NCBI GenBank assembly: GCA_030447785.1
Contig: JAUJOF010000003.1
Location: 35,814 to 81,403, forward strand
DNA length: 45,590 bases
DNA from: Solirubrobacteraceae bacterium
GTDB taxonomy: Bacteria > Actinomycetota > Thermoleophilia > Solirubrobacterales > Solirubrobacteraceae
Reading direction: 5' to 3'
Shown here one piece after another: positions 1-8,483 of the stretch. The stretch's first letter is position 1; each line of letters opens with the position of its first letter. Both the position numbers and the translations under genes were made by a program. The notes under the pieces are model-generated. The model saw only the letters and a program-made list of their open reading frames with translations. It did no database searches and was not told where the DNA came from.

Positions 1-401
1 TCGCCGTGGTCGCGTGCATGGACGCGCGGTTGAACCCCTACGGGATCCTGGGGCTCACCGAGGGCGACGCGCACGTCATCCGCAACGCCGGCGGGGTGGT
101 CACCGACGACGTGATCCGCTCGCTGGCCATCTCCCAGCGGCTGCTGGGCACCGAGGAGATCGTGCTCCTGCACCACACGGGCTGTGGCATGCTCACCTTC
201 TCCGACGACGACTTCCGCGGCCAGATCGCCCAGGAAACGGGCGTCAAGCCCAGCTGGGCCGCCGAGGCCTTCGGCGACCTGGACGAGGACGTGCACCAGT
301 CGATCGCGCGCATCCAGGCCAGCCCCTTCATCCCCCGCAAGGACGCGGTACGCGGCTTCGTCTACGACGTGGAGACCGGCGCGCTGCGCGAGGTCGATTG
401 A
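1..401 (+). CDS. Beta-carbonic anhydrase, C-terminal part (start lies before the window)
   Basis: The reading frame is open from the first base, so the true start is upstream. About 131 residues are visible. The family interconverts CO2 and bicarbonate in the cytoplasm using zinc. The visible CMDAR motif supplies a zinc Cys and the Asp/Arg dyad, and HHTGCG about 52 residues later supplies the His and second Cys ligands. The segment AHVIRNAGG between them is typical of the clade of short (~165 aa) bacterial beta enzymes, and the chain ends at the expected distance after the zinc site. The membrane protein gene follows after 19 nt on the same strand. The first 30-40 residues are presumably missing. 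Confidence 0.93.
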   Translation, partial: AVVACMDARLNPYGILGLTEGDAHVIRNAGGVVTDDVIRSLAISQRLLGTEEIVLLHHTGCGMLTFSDDDFRGQIAQETGVKPSWAAEAFGDLDEDVHQSIARIQASPFIPRKDAVRGFVYDVETGALREVD

Positions 402-420
402 GAGGGCGTCGACGTCTGCC

Positions 421-1008
421 ATGCCCTCGGCGACCTTTCTCCCCCCGCGCAGCGACCTGCTCTCCCACTGCGGACGCGCCGCGCACGACCTCGGGCTGGC
501 GGCCCTGCTGGGAGGTCAGCTCTTCGGCCGCCTGGCCCTCCACCCCGCCGTCACCGCCATCGCCGACGAGCGCGAGCGCGGCGCGGTGGTCAACGCGGCG
601 TGGCGGCGCTACGGGGCGGTCAACGGGGTAGGGCTCCTGGCCGTCACCGCCGGCTGGGCGGCCGCGCGTGCGGGCCAGGCTCATGATCGCTATCTCGTCC
701 CCCGCGAGCGGCGTCTGGCGCGCGCCAAGGACGTGCTGGTGGCCGCCACCTTCGTGACCGGCGCCGCCACCGCGACGGAGGGCGTGCGCTTCGCGCGCCA
801 GGTACCGGGCGGCGCCGTGCCGCTGACCGACGGCGACCACGCCGCCCCGGCGGCCCCCGACCGCGCCCGGCGCCTCAAGCGCACGCTCAACGCCCTCGGC
901 GTGGTGGCGATCGCCACCGAGGCGGCGCTCGTCGGCGTCAACGCCGCACTCGACCAGACCGCCTTCCGGCGTGCGCCCCTGCGCCGCCGCCTGCGCCGGG
1001 GTTCTTGA
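421..1008 (+). CDS. Hypothetical membrane-associated protein, 195 aa
   Basis: ATG start 19 nt after the carbonic anhydrase stop. I do not recognise a named family. There are hydrophobic stretches around residues 25-45 (LGLAALLGGQLFGRLAL), 65-80 (GVGLLAVTAGWAAARAG), 105-120 and 160-180 (LGVVAIATEAALVGVNAAL), separated by Arg-rich loops, and the C-terminus is a basic RRAPLRRRLRRGS tail. This looks like a small multi-pass inner-membrane protein. Codon use and GC match the neighbours. A longer in-frame extension upstream would overlap the carbonic anhydrase, so the ATG at 421 is preferred. Confidence 0.7.
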   Translation: MPSATFLPPRSDLLSHCGRAAHDLGLAALLGGQLFGRLALHPAVTAIADERERGAVVNAAWRRYGAVNGVGLLAVTAGWAAARAGQAHDRYLVPRERRLARAKDVLVAATFVTGAATATEGVRFARQVPGGAVPLTDGDHAAPAAPDRARRLKRTLNALGVVAIATEAALVGVNAALDQTAFRRAPLRRRLRRGS

Positions 1009-1084
1009 CCGCCTCCCTGGGGCGAGCCGGGAATCGAGCCAGCCCGGAGGACCATCGACGCGGCCGGTTCCTTGACGGCCTCCT

Positions 1085-1190
1085 TGCGTGCCGGGGGTAC
1101 CGGGTGGTTGGAGCGGAACAGGTCTCTGCGCGGACGTAGGTTGCCTTGATCTCGCGCAGGCGCCGATAGGCCCCACTGGTCGGCGGGTCG
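1085..1190 (-). pseudogene. Scrap of an FAD-linked (berberine-bridge type) oxidase C-terminus
   Basis: Reading the minus strand gives AYRRLREIKATY and then, after a one-base frame change, RRDLFRSNHPVPPA. Together these match the end of BBE-domain FAD oxidases, whose last residues run roughly YxRLRxIKxxYDPxNLFRxNxNIxP. No other part of such an enzyme is visible on either side. This is a ~35-residue remnant carrying an internal frameshift. The rest of 1009-1437 shows no convincing gene. Confidence 0.5.
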
Positions 1191-1437
1191 ATCTGCCCTA
1201 GAGCCCCGCAAACGTCCCGAGAATTCGACTAGCGGAGGCGCTGGGTGTAACGCGACGGTGCGGTGTCAGCGATTGCGACGTGCAGTTGTCAGTATCGACG
1301 GGTCGCGCCTGGTGCGGCCCCGGCCAAGGTGCGCCTGAAGCGAGGGCGGCACCGTCCTAGGCGCAGGTCAGACCGCTGGCTTGGACCGTCGGGTCTCCCG
1401 CAGCACAGCACATCGAGGTGCTGGCTATGGTCTCCGC

Positions 1438-2358
1438 GTGGAGCTCCAACGGCGCATCGCTGACCGAATCGGCGAGTTTCTGCTGTTCGCGGTGACGCCT
1501 CCGAGGCTGTCGACTGGGCCTGAGCAGACTAAGCAGATAGCTGAGGTCACGCTGGCGCGTCTGAGAACGGTGGGGGTCGACGGGCTGGTTCTCTACGACA
1601 TCGATGACGAGAGCGACCGAAATCCGGACGAAAGGCCGTTTCCGTTTCTCCCCACGATCGATCCCGCCGACTTCCTCGCTCGCGATCTCGCCGGGTTGCC
1701 GGTGCCCGCCATCGTCTACCGAGCAGTCAGCAAGTACGCCGAGCAGGACCTCGGTCGGTGGCTACAGCATCAAGACGCGACACGTGGAATGTCGGTCTTC
1801 GTCGGGGCTTCGTCTCGCGACAAGCGACCGGCGACCTCGCTGTCCAGGGCCTACGCGCTACGAAACGAAGTTCGGCCCGATCTGCCGCTTGGCGGGGTCG
1901 CGATCCCCGAGCGGCACGCGGACGTGACCAAAGAGCACCTGCGTCTCATCGCCAAGCAGGCGCAAGGCTGCTCGTTCTTCGTTACGCAAGTCGTCTACGA
2001 CGCAAATGCAGCAAAGGACCTCGTCTCCGACTATCGCTTCGAGTGCTCGGCTCGGGCTCTGGAACCGGTCCCGATCGTCTTTACCTTCTCGGTCTGCGGC
2101 TCGACGAAGACGCTTGAGTTCTTGCGGTGGCTGGGAGTCGGGGTGCCTCGCTGGATTGCCAACGATCTCCAGCACGCCGACGACACACTGAGCGCCTCCT
2201 ACGACCATGCGGTCACAACGGCGCGAGACCTCATGTCGTTCTGTCGAAGGCTCGGCGTCCCGTTCGGCATCAATGTCGAAAGCGTCTCCGCGCGCAGAGT
2301 CGAGATCGAGGCTTCGGTGCGACTCGCCCGGCGTCTGCGAGCCGAGCTTCGTCGCTAA
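1438..2358 (+). CDS. Methylenetetrahydrofolate reductase-like TIM-barrel protein
   Basis: About 306 residues from the GTG at 1438. A TTG at 1381 would add 19 residues that do not look like the family, so GTG is preferred. MTHFR-family features are an N-terminal FLLFAVTPPR strand, the VDGLVLYDIDDE segment, GGVAIPERHAD (compare the Gly-Val-Ala/Pro-Glu-His segment of MetF) and FFVTQVVYD (compare the FFxTQxxFD segment). The family reduces 5,10-methylene-THF to 5-methyl-THF with flavin or NAD(P)H. The sequence is diverged, so the reaction is not certain. GC content is visibly lower than in the flanks, and the gene sits between gene remnants and an IS element, suggesting acquisition by transfer. 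Confidence 0.65.
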   Translation: MELQRRIADRIGEFLLFAVTPPRLSTGPEQTKQIAEVTLARLRTVGVDGLVLYDIDDESDRNPDERPFPFLPTIDPADFLARDLAGLPVPAIVYRAVSKYAEQDLGRWLQHQDATRGMSVFVGASSRDKRPATSLSRAYALRNEVRPDLPLGGVAIPERHADVTKEHLRLIAKQAQGCSFFVTQVVYDANAAKDLVSDYRFECSARALEPVPIVFTFSVCGSTKTLEFLRWLGVGVPRWIANDLQHADDTLSASYDHAVTTARDLMSFCRRLGVPFGINVESVSARRVEIEASVRLARRLRAELRR

Positions 2359-2552
2359 AGATCGCGAGTCCCTGTTGCATAGCGATTGCTGGCGCTTGCT
2401 GTCGTCCGGGCCACCCTCATGAGCGCCACGACGGCGATCTGCGTCTGGAAGGACGACAGACGCGGGCTCGCGGCTGACAACTCCCCAGGTGATACTGGTC
2501 ACCCCGGATTTACGTAATAGGCACCCATCACGTCTAAGCCACCCCCCGAGCA

Positions 2553-2570
2553 CTAGTCACTTCCCCCGGA
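2553..2570. repeat. Left end of IS: CTAG target duplication plus terminal inverted repeat
   Basis: CTAG at 2553-2556 is followed by TCACTTCCCCCGGA. The same 12 bases ACTTCCCCCGGA appear in inverted orientation at 4123-4134, with CTAG again just outside at 4137-4140. The pair defines the insertion boundaries. Confidence 0.75.
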
Positions 2571-2594
2571 CAAACGGGGGTGCGTTAGAGATGA

Positions 2595-2631
2595 ACAACG
2601 GCCGCGCTCGGGTGGGAGGCGCGGCCGTTGT
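2595..2631 (-). terminator. Hairpin after the transposase gene
   Basis: Perfect 13-bp arms (ACAACGGCCGCGC and its complement) surround an 11-nt loop. It lies ~40 nt beyond the transposase stop, inside the IS, and would terminate minus-strand transcription. No clear U-tract is seen. Confidence 0.6.
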
Positions 2632-2671
2632 GGTGGTGGGCGCTCGGGTGGGGGCGCCCGGCGGGATGGTG

Positions 2672-4040
2672 TCAGCCGGCGCGGATGGCGAGGGTGTCGA
2701 GGTTGTAGGCCAGGATCCCCCACGCCATCCAGGTGCGGGCGCCGTAGTGGCCCTTGAGGCGGCTGCGTTTGGCGCCGTAGCGGCGTTTGAGGTGGCTGAT
2801 GCGTCCTTCGGCGCCGACGCGGTACTTGGCCAGGCGCCGGTCGGTGCGCCGCGATCCCGCTGACTGGCGCCCGGCGATGAAGGTGCGTTCTCGGTCGGGC
2901 AGATGCGCTTCGACGGGCCCGGGCGCGAACCCGCCGTCCAGCGCGACCTCGCGCGGGGCTATGCCCAGCGCGTCGAGCTCGACGCCGGTGGTGGGCAGCA
3001 GGTCGGACTCGTTGGGCGAGCCGATCGTCGACGGGGCGGGGACGATCAGGCTGCGCGCGCGCCGCGCCGCGTGTTCTCGGTGATCTCGCAGATCTGAAAG
3101 ACCGACCCGAACTCGGTGGGCTGACGCAGCTTGCCCTTGCGGATCGGCCGCGCGTCGGGATCGCTCATCGACACCAGGCGGTCGGTGATCTTCTCCTCGG
3201 CCACGCGCCTGGCGATCTGTCCGACCACCTTCTCCGCGCGGTCGGTGAGCTCTTCAAGGCGCTTCGCGGCGGCCAGCTTGGCCTGCGCGCCGCGGCCCCG
3301 CGCGCGCTGGCGCAGCCGCGCGATGCGCCGCCGCGTCTCGCCGACCGAGCGCGCGACCAGCCCGCCGGCCTCGCCGGTCAGGCGCAACGCCGCCTCCTTG
3401 CCCTGCCCGGTGCGCCGCGCCAGCGTGCGGTTCAGCGTGCGCAGCCGCCGGTCGGCCGCGCGCGAGCGGTCACGCACCCGCGGCGCGTCCGCTGCGGCCA
3501 GCGCGTCGGTCTTGGCGGCCTCGCGCGCCAGGATCCGCGTCGCGTCAGCGGCCAGCCCCAGGTCGGAGGGGTAGCGAACGTCAGACTCCACCACGGTGGA
3601 GTCGATCCGCGCTGCTCGCGGCGTGAACCGCCGCTCGCGCAGCGCCCGGCGATCACCACGCGACAGATCTCCTCGATGACATCCGGTCCGAGGCGTCGAC
3701 ACAGCTTGCGGATCGTCGACTCGTCCGGCACACGCTCGGACAGCGCGACCAGGCAGAAGCGCCGCAGAGGCAGCGAGTCCGAGACCTCCCACACCAGCGT
3801 CTCATAACCCCAGCCGGTGCGCTGCTTGACCACCATCAAGCGCACGAAGCGCTCGATCGGGATCGTCGGGCGTCCGTGCCCGCGCGCCGCGACCTCCCAC
3901 GCCGCCTCCACCGGCGCCAGGACCGCCGGATCGCTCAACAGCCGATCCAGACCCGCCAGGTCCTCCGGCAGCTCGCGCACCTCGATCGGCAGCGCCTCAT
4001 CGAACAGCAACTCGACCTGCCCACCCGACAACCGCAACAT
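2672..4040 (-). pseudogene. IS transposase (DUF772 plus DDE domain), two frameshifts
   Basis: The start ATG at 4040 has GGAGG six nt upstream. The N-terminal part (RLSGGQVELLFDEALP, then RPTIPIERFVRLMVVKQRTG and DESTIRKLCRRLGPDVIEE) is the DUF772 transposase domain that binds DNA. The frame breaks near 3650 and resumes with RIDSTVVESDVRYPSD (first catalytic Asp region), then a helical R/K/A-rich stretch. It breaks again near 3060 and finishes with EVALDGGFAP (second Asp region), GAEGRISHLKRRYG (catalytic Glu) and WMAWGILAYNLDTLA. All catalytic segments are present but in three frames, so the copy is inactive unless the indels are errors. Confidence 0.85.
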
Positions 4041-4122
4041 GAAACGCCTCCAAACCACCCGATTAGCAGGCTAATCATGTCTCACGACTCGGACGGAACG
4101 GCCGTCATCGACGGCGACTAAT

Positions 4123-4140
4123 TCCGGGGGAAGTAGCTAG
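4123..4140. repeat. Right end of IS: terminal inverted repeat plus CTAG target duplication
   Basis: TCCGGGGGAAGT at 4123-4134 is the inverted copy of the left end. CTAG at 4137-4140 matches the left flank. Confidence 0.75.
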
Positions 4141-5338
4141 CGAAGACCGCGATCTTCTCGGCGGGCGAGGCCTCGAGCAGCTCCACCAGCGCGGCGAGCT
4201 TGCGATCGTCGTCGGCTGACAGGGACTTCAAGCTCCTCGCACAGCGCGGCGAGGCGGTCACGATCAGCGCGCACGCAGTCGGCGTACTCGGCGTCGAAGT
4301 CGGCCACCGCCCGCGTGCCCTCATCGCCCTCGAGCTGCTGCTCGAGCCAGGAAGCCAGCCCGGCCTCGTCGGCCTCCTCGCGCGGGCCGGCGCCATCCGG
4401 CGGGCGGGGCCCCGCGCAGGGTCTCGCGCGAGGGAAGTAGCCCTGCTGCCACGCGGTCAGGAAGGCGTCGTGGGTTTGGAGCATGGCGCGCGCGGTCTGC
4501 AGGCAGGCCGCCCAGCACGATTCGAAGCGCTTGAGGATCCCCGAGCGCAGCAGGCCGCCGAGCTGGGCCTCGGCGGCCGACTCCCTGCTGCCCAGCTCGT
4601 AGGCGGTCGGGCGGTAGCGCGCCATGGTCAGCGCGTCGATGTGGGCGGCCAGGCGGTCGACCAGTCCCGGGTGGGCGGCGTCCAGGTCGTAGCGCAGGGT
4701 GGTCAGCCGCGGAGTGGGAAAGCGCACGGGTGTGCCGTCGGGAAACTGCTCGCCGGCGTACTCGCGCTCGATGAAGCGCCGGTCGCGGCGCACGCTGACC
4801 GCGTCGGCCAAGGGGAAGAGGGCGTCGGGGTCGAGGTCCTCGGCCTCCCGGCCGCCGGCGCCCGCGGCCTCAAACAGCGCGCCGATGGAGTCGATGCCCG
4901 CCGAAGCCAGCCCGCGGTCATGGCGGGCAAAGAGCATGACCAGGTTGTAGAGGTCCCACAGGCCGTTGTTGATCGGCGTGGCGGTGAGCAGCACGACCTG
5001 CTGGGCGAGCCGCCCAGCAGGCGCTCCATCGCCCGATACCGGGTGGTCTCGTCGTTGCGCAGCGCGTGGGCCTCGTCGACGAGCACCAGGCGGTAGGCGT
5101 CCTTGCGGTTGTGCAGCACCCGGCGGGGCCTTGCCGCGCCGGGCGCGAGCTGCTCGTCGACGGCCAGCTCGTTGAAGAACACCACCTGGGCGGGGAGCTT
5201 GGCCTGCACAATGCGCTCGCGCCAGCGCTCGGCCAGCTGCGCGGGCGCGTGACCAGCGCATAGACGCCCGACTCCTTGGTGCGCGGACGCGCCAGGACCG
5301 TCGGGCTCCGGGACGTCGGTCAGCAGCTTCGCCCCAGC
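4137..5338 (-). pseudogene. SNF2-like helicase remnant, truncated at both ends and frameshifted
   Basis: Read through three frames, the minus strand encodes the second half of an SNF2-type helicase motor: YRLVLVDEAHALRNDETTRY (Walker B DEAH), then VVLLTATPINNGLWDLYNLV (motif III), a long helical insert, and finally EKIAVFASYF (start of the C-terminal RecA lobe). The Walker A end is missing, the frame shifts near 5015, 4430 and 4230, and the C-terminal lobe stops exactly at the IS end. Such helicases often belong to DNA repair or phage-defence clusters; the role here is inference because nothing else of such a cluster remains. The remnant begins next to the 3' end of the MarR gene. Confidence 0.75.
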
Positions 5339-5343
5339 GATGC

Positions 5344-5802
5344 TCAGTCCGCGATCACGGGCGTGACGCCGCGCGAGGCCATCTCGTCTTCGATGCGGCG
5401 CTGCATCGCCCCCATCCCGGCGACGAGGTCCTCTGCGTCGCCTTCGCTCAGGCCGTGGCTCGTCGTCGTCTCGAGCTGTGCCCATACGGCATGGATGCGC
5501 TCGAGCAGCTCAGTGCCGCGCTGGGTGAGCGACACGTCGACCGCACGGCGGTCGGATGGGGATGGCCGCCGCGTGACGAGGCCTGCGGTTTCCATCCGCC
5601 GCAGCGACTTGGCGACGGTCGAGTGGTCGAGCATGAGCGTGCGCACCAGGTCGGATTGCGAGCGGCTCTCGACGCCCTCGAGCTGCATCAGGAGGAGCTC
5701 CTGGTTGGGGTAGAGCCCGAGGTCGCGCAGCATCGAGGCGGCGAAGGCCTTGTGGGCGCGCGCGAGCTGGTAGATGGCGGTGCTGACCGGCGTGTCTGGC
5801 AC
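5344..5802 (-). CDS. MarR-family transcriptional regulator
   Basis: 152 residues from a GTG start. The winged-helix core shows YPNQELLLMQLEGVESRSQS, then LVRTLMLDHSTVAKSLRRME (recognition helix) and the wing TRRPSPSDRRAVDVSLTQRG with the Asp-Arg-Arg triad of the MarR beta-hairpin. Helices on both sides would form the dimer interface. It is the last gene of a minus-strand cluster running from the OYE remnant through the NmrA-like and cupin genes, so it probably controls them in response to a small electrophile or phenolic ligand (inference). A 7-bp dyad at 5839-5861 lies 38 nt upstream. Confidence 0.9.
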   Translation of the reverse strand: MPDTPVSTAIYQLARAHKAFAASMLRDLGLYPNQELLLMQLEGVESRSQSDLVRTLMLDHSTVAKSLRRMETAGLVTRRPSPSDRRAVDVSLTQRGTELLERIHAVWAQLETTTSHGLSEGDAEDLVAGMGAMQRRIEDEMASRGVTPVIAD

Positions 5803-5838
5803 GCCGGTCAGTCTGCCGTGTCCTGGCTGCGCGCGGGG

Positions 5839-5861
5839 CGACTGAGAGACCTGATCAGTCG
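5839..5861. promoter_or_regulatory. Dyad CGACTGA-N9-TCAGTCG between cupin stop and MarR gene
   Basis: Perfect 7-bp arms with a 9-nt spacer. It overlaps the cupin stop codon (5855-5857) and sits just upstream of the MarR start. It could be the MarR operator or a transcription-attenuating hairpin. Confidence 0.4.
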
Positions 5862-6376
5862 CCCCCGACGAGGTTCTCGATTCGGTAGCGCGACGCGAGC
5901 TGCATCGCGCGGTCCATGCGTTCCCGGCGCTCGTCGTCGGTCAGGTCGGGCGCGGGCGCGGTGCGACTCGGCACCCGGTCGCCGAACTCGGCGAAGTACT
6001 CCTCCAACCCTGCGGGTGTGACGAGGCACAGCAGGCACGTCCGCTCGCTCGACGCGTTGACGAAGCTGTGCGGCGCGTTGGCCGGCACGTTGACCGTGTC
6101 GCCGGTTCCCGCGACGGACGCGACCCCGCGCAGCGTTACCTCGATCGTTCCCTCGAGGACGTGGAACATCTCCTCGAAGTCGTGGCGGTGCGGCGGCGGC
6201 CCGCCGCCGGGCGGGATGAGCATGTCGATCAGCGCGTAGCGCCCGGCGGTCTGGTCGCCGGACAGCAGGACCGTGTAGGTGTCGCCGACGACCGCCAGGT
6301 GCTTGAGCGAGGGGTCGTCGGGGTGCGCGATCGCCAGCTCACGGGCGGGATCGTCGGGCGGGATGGTCGTGCTCAT
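5855..6376 (-). CDS. Cupin-domain protein
   Basis: 173 residues from the ATG at 6376, chosen because AGGAG lies six nt upstream. An ATG at 6400 overlapping the previous stop (ATGA) would add eight residues. One cupin barrel is visible: motif 1 GGGPPPHRHDFEEMFHVLEG, with two His and a Glu for metal binding, and motif 2 GDTVNVPANAPHSFVN with the final His. The family includes small metal-dependent dioxygenases and sensors; the substrate is unknown. It is co-directional with the NmrA-like gene upstream and the MarR gene downstream. Confidence 0.88.
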   Translation of the reverse strand: MSTTIPPDDPARELAIAHPDDPSLKHLAVVGDTYTVLLSGDQTAGRYALIDMLIPPGGGPPPHRHDFEEMFHVLEGTIEVTLRGVASVAGTGDTVNVPANAPHSFVNASSERTCLLCLVTPAGLEEYFAEFGDRVPSRTAPAPDLTDDERRERMDRAMQLASRYRIENLVGGD

Positions 6377-6396
6377 GGTGTGCTCCTGTCGGTCGG

Positions 6397-7244
6397 TCAT
6401 CGGGCGGCCATCTCGTGGAAGAACTCGTCGAGCGTGCGCGGCTCGCGGCGTAGCACCGCTCGCAGGACGAGCGCGTTGCCGCCCGGGAACCCGTAGGCGT
6501 CGTAGTGGGCCATCATCCGCGTGAGCCCGTCGCGCAGGGACCCGTCGGGAAGCTGGGCCGACCAGCGGTCGCGCGGCACCTCGGTCGCCTCGACCGGACG
6601 GCCGACCGCGCGGCTCAGCATCGCCGCCATCTGGATGCGGTCGACGAGCCCGGGCGAGCAGAGCTCGAACGTCCCGCGGCTCAGCTCGCTCGTCGTAAAC
6701 GCCTGGGCTACCGCCTCGGCGACGTCACGGTAGTCGACCCAGCAGACCTTGGCGTGCTTGGAATACGGCATCGCGAACCGCCCGTTCTCGCGCGCGGCGC
6801 CGACCGCGCCGGCGAGGTTCTGCATGGACATCGCCGGCTGTAGGACCGTGAAGTCCATCCCGGAGGTGTAGAGCGCCTCCTCGACTGGCTGCTTGGCAGC
6901 GTGGTTGCCCATCGCCCCAATCGACGGGTGAAAGACGCTCGAGAACACGAACTTCTCGACGCCCGCATCCTTCGCAGCGGCGACCATCGTCGTTCCCATC
7001 TCGGCCTCGTCTGGCGCGAACGCCGGGCTGACGTGGAAGACGCCGTCGACGCCGTCGACCGCCGCCCGCAGGCTCGCGGCGTCGCGCAGGTCGCCGATCG
7101 CGACCTCGCTTGCGCCGCGGCGGCGCGCCACCTCGGCTCGCTCGGCGTCGCGGCCAGCGCGCGGACAGTCACGTCACGCGCCGTCAGTGCGGGGAGGACC
7201 AGGCCCGCGTTGGGCCCGGTCGCGCCCACCGTCAGCACCTTCAT
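6397..7244 (-). pseudogene. NmrA/SDR-type NAD(P)-binding protein, single frameshift
   Basis: The ATG at 7244 opens with MKVLTVGATGPNAGLVLPAL, the Rossmann glycine motif of atypical short-chain dehydrogenases (NmrA/quinone reductase 2-like). After ~30 residues the frame shifts near 7150-7155. Restoring one C gives VRALARDAERAEVARRR, and the chain then runs uninterrupted through GDLRDAASLRAAVDGVDGVF, FVFSSVFHP, DFTVLQPAMSMQNLAG and WVDYRDVAEA to the stop. Everything but one base fits a ~282-residue enzyme, so a sequencing error is plausible. Such proteins reduce quinones or sense NADP(H) redox state. The cupin gene follows with a 4-nt ATGA overlap or a 20-nt gap. Confidence 0.8.
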
Positions 7245-7257
7245 CAGCGTGTCCTCC

Positions 7258-7842
7258 TCATGGAAGCGTCGGGTAGTCGGTGTAGCCGCGGCGGTCGCCG
7301 CCGTAGAACGTGCTCGGGTCGGGCTCGTTCAGCGGCGCGCCGGTCCGGATGCGGTCGACGATGTCCGGGTTGGCGAGCGTCGGCCGGCCCACGCGGCCGA
7401 CCACGGCCCAAGCCGGCGGTCACGTCCTGCGCCCGGCGCCAAGCGGATGCGGTTCTCGACCGACCCGCCGTAGCGGTCCTCGCGCCGGTTGGCGTTTGCT
7501 GGACAGGAACTGGTGGACCAGGTAGCCGTTGTCGGCGTGGATCTCGACGCCGTCGGCGCCTCCCGCCGTCGCGGCGGCCGCGGCGCGGCGAAAGTCGTCG
7601 ACGGTCTGCTCGATCTCGTCGCTCGACAGCCCGCCCGGCTCGGGCATGTCCTGCATCCCGCTGGCCGTGAACATCTTGCCCGCGGGCGCGATCGCCGACG
7701 GCGCGACCGGCTGCCGGCCGTGCTGCGTGTTGTCGGGGTGCGCGATCCGGCCGGTGTGCATGAGCCGGATCACGATCCGCCCGCCCGCCGAGTGCACCGC
7801 GTCGGCGCCTGCCGCCAGAGAGGTCCAGGGATCAGCGGGCAT
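7258..7842 (-). pseudogene. Old Yellow Enzyme-type alkene reductase, truncated and internally deleted
   Basis: Minus-strand translation from 7842 gives GADAVHSAGGRIVIRLMHTG, then HGRQPVAPSAIAP, GGADGVEIHADNGYLVHQF (FMN and substrate segments of the OYE barrel) and, in another frame, EDRYGGSVENRIR. It then jumps to VGRVGRPTLANPDIVDRI and ends with GYTDYPTLP, the usual OYE C-terminus. The first ~70 residues and ~150-180 residues from the middle of the barrel are missing, with a frame change. An intact enzyme would be ~360 aa; this copy cannot fold as a complete barrel. It lies 13 nt upstream of the NmrA-like gene. Confidence 0.8.
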
Positions 7843-7860
7843 GGACGGTGTCCTGATATT

Positions 7861-7910
7861 GGTGGTCGGCCACATACCTAGACCGTAGCAGATAGGTGGT
7901 CGGCCACATA
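7861..7910. promoter_or_regulatory. Two copies of GGTGGTCGGCCACATA, 34 bp apart
   Basis: Exact 16-nt direct repeats at 7861-7876 and 7895-7910. Each has partial internal symmetry (GTGG/CCAC). They lie directly upstream of the minus-strand OYE/NmrA/cupin/MarR cluster and flank an A/T-richer stretch that could be its promoter. A repressor site, possibly for the cluster's own MarR protein, is the simplest reading (inference). Confidence 0.5.
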
Positions 7911-8085
7911 ACAGCCGCGACCACCCTTCAGCGTCGGATCCGGGCTCTCCCTGCCAGGGCGAGCCGTAACCGTTCCCCTCACGGCACGGCTGGGTGCGAC
8001 CGGGGGAGTCCCCCCCGCGCCGTTGTCATTGGACCGTCGTTCTACAGCCGATGTTCGGGGGCGTGATGCAGCCACGGGCGTGGCG

Positions 8086-8466
8086 TCAGTCCCAGAAGTC
8101 TGGGACCCGCTCGGTGTCGCCGCCCTTGGGCTTGCGGCCGCCGATGCTGATGAGGTCGAGACCCTCCGGGCCGGCCTCGAACGAGCGGACCACTGCGGGC
8201 GCGACGCGCAGCACGTCCCACGCTGCGAGCTCGATGATCTCGTCGTCGAGCTTGGCGCGACCGGAGCCGGCGACGACGACGTAGGCCTCTTCCTGCTCGC
8301 GATGTCGGTGGCCGAACGGCATGCGGGCACCCGGCTCGTAGGTGAAGCGGCTGACGCCGAGCTCGGGCGAGCGCAGGGAATCCCGCGCGAGTTTCCACTG
8401 CATCGGAGCATCCCGCGGGCTCTGATCGCGGAGTCTGTGGAAGTTCTTCTTCGTCCAATCGGGCAT
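8086..8466 (-). CDS. Small cupin-domain protein
   Basis: 126 residues. The cupin core shows GHRHREQEEAYVVVAGSGRA (motif 1 with His-x-His and Glu) followed by LAAWDVLRVAPAVVRSFEAG, in which the usual motif-2 His is replaced by Arg. A metal site may therefore be incomplete. The N-terminus (MPDWTKKNFHRLRDQSPRD) is basic and hydrophilic. The gene starts 17 nt after the stop of the thioredoxin-reductase-like gene on the same strand, so the two are probably co-transcribed. The function is not known. Confidence 0.82.
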   Translation of the reverse strand: MPDWTKKNFHRLRDQSPRDAPMQWKLARDSLRSPELGVSRFTYEPGARMPFGHRHREQEEAYVVVAGSGRAKLDDEIIELAAWDVLRVAPAVVRSFEAGPEGLDLISIGGRKPKGGDTERVPDFWD

Positions 8467-8483
8467 GCTGGGGACCCCGGCGG

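Larger units (their letters stand above)
2557..4136 (-). mobile_element. Insertion sequence of about 1.58 kb, DUF772-type DDE transposase, defective
   Basis: The element is bounded by 12-bp perfect inverted repeats (ACTTCCCCCGGA) and flanked by a 4-bp CTAG direct repeat, the expected signature of target duplication. It holds one transposase gene on the minus strand, broken by two frameshifts, and a strong hairpin after the gene. The transposase type (DUF772 N-terminus, IS5/ISNCY-like) is judged from protein features. The right end abuts the helicase remnant, so the IS probably truncated that gene; no matching helicase 3' part was found on the left side, implying a deletion as well. Confidence 0.75.

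Noticed and set aside
1331-1365. TGCGCCT ... AGGCGCA inverted repeat in the 1.0-1.4 kb gap
   Set aside because: Seven-bp arms with a 21-nt loop in GC-rich DNA are expected by chance; no gene end or start is placed to use it.
1263-1463. A 66-codon plus-strand frame before the MTHFR-like gene
   Set aside because: Arg-rich, no ribosome site, no similarity, and it overlaps the preferred start of the MTHFR-like gene.
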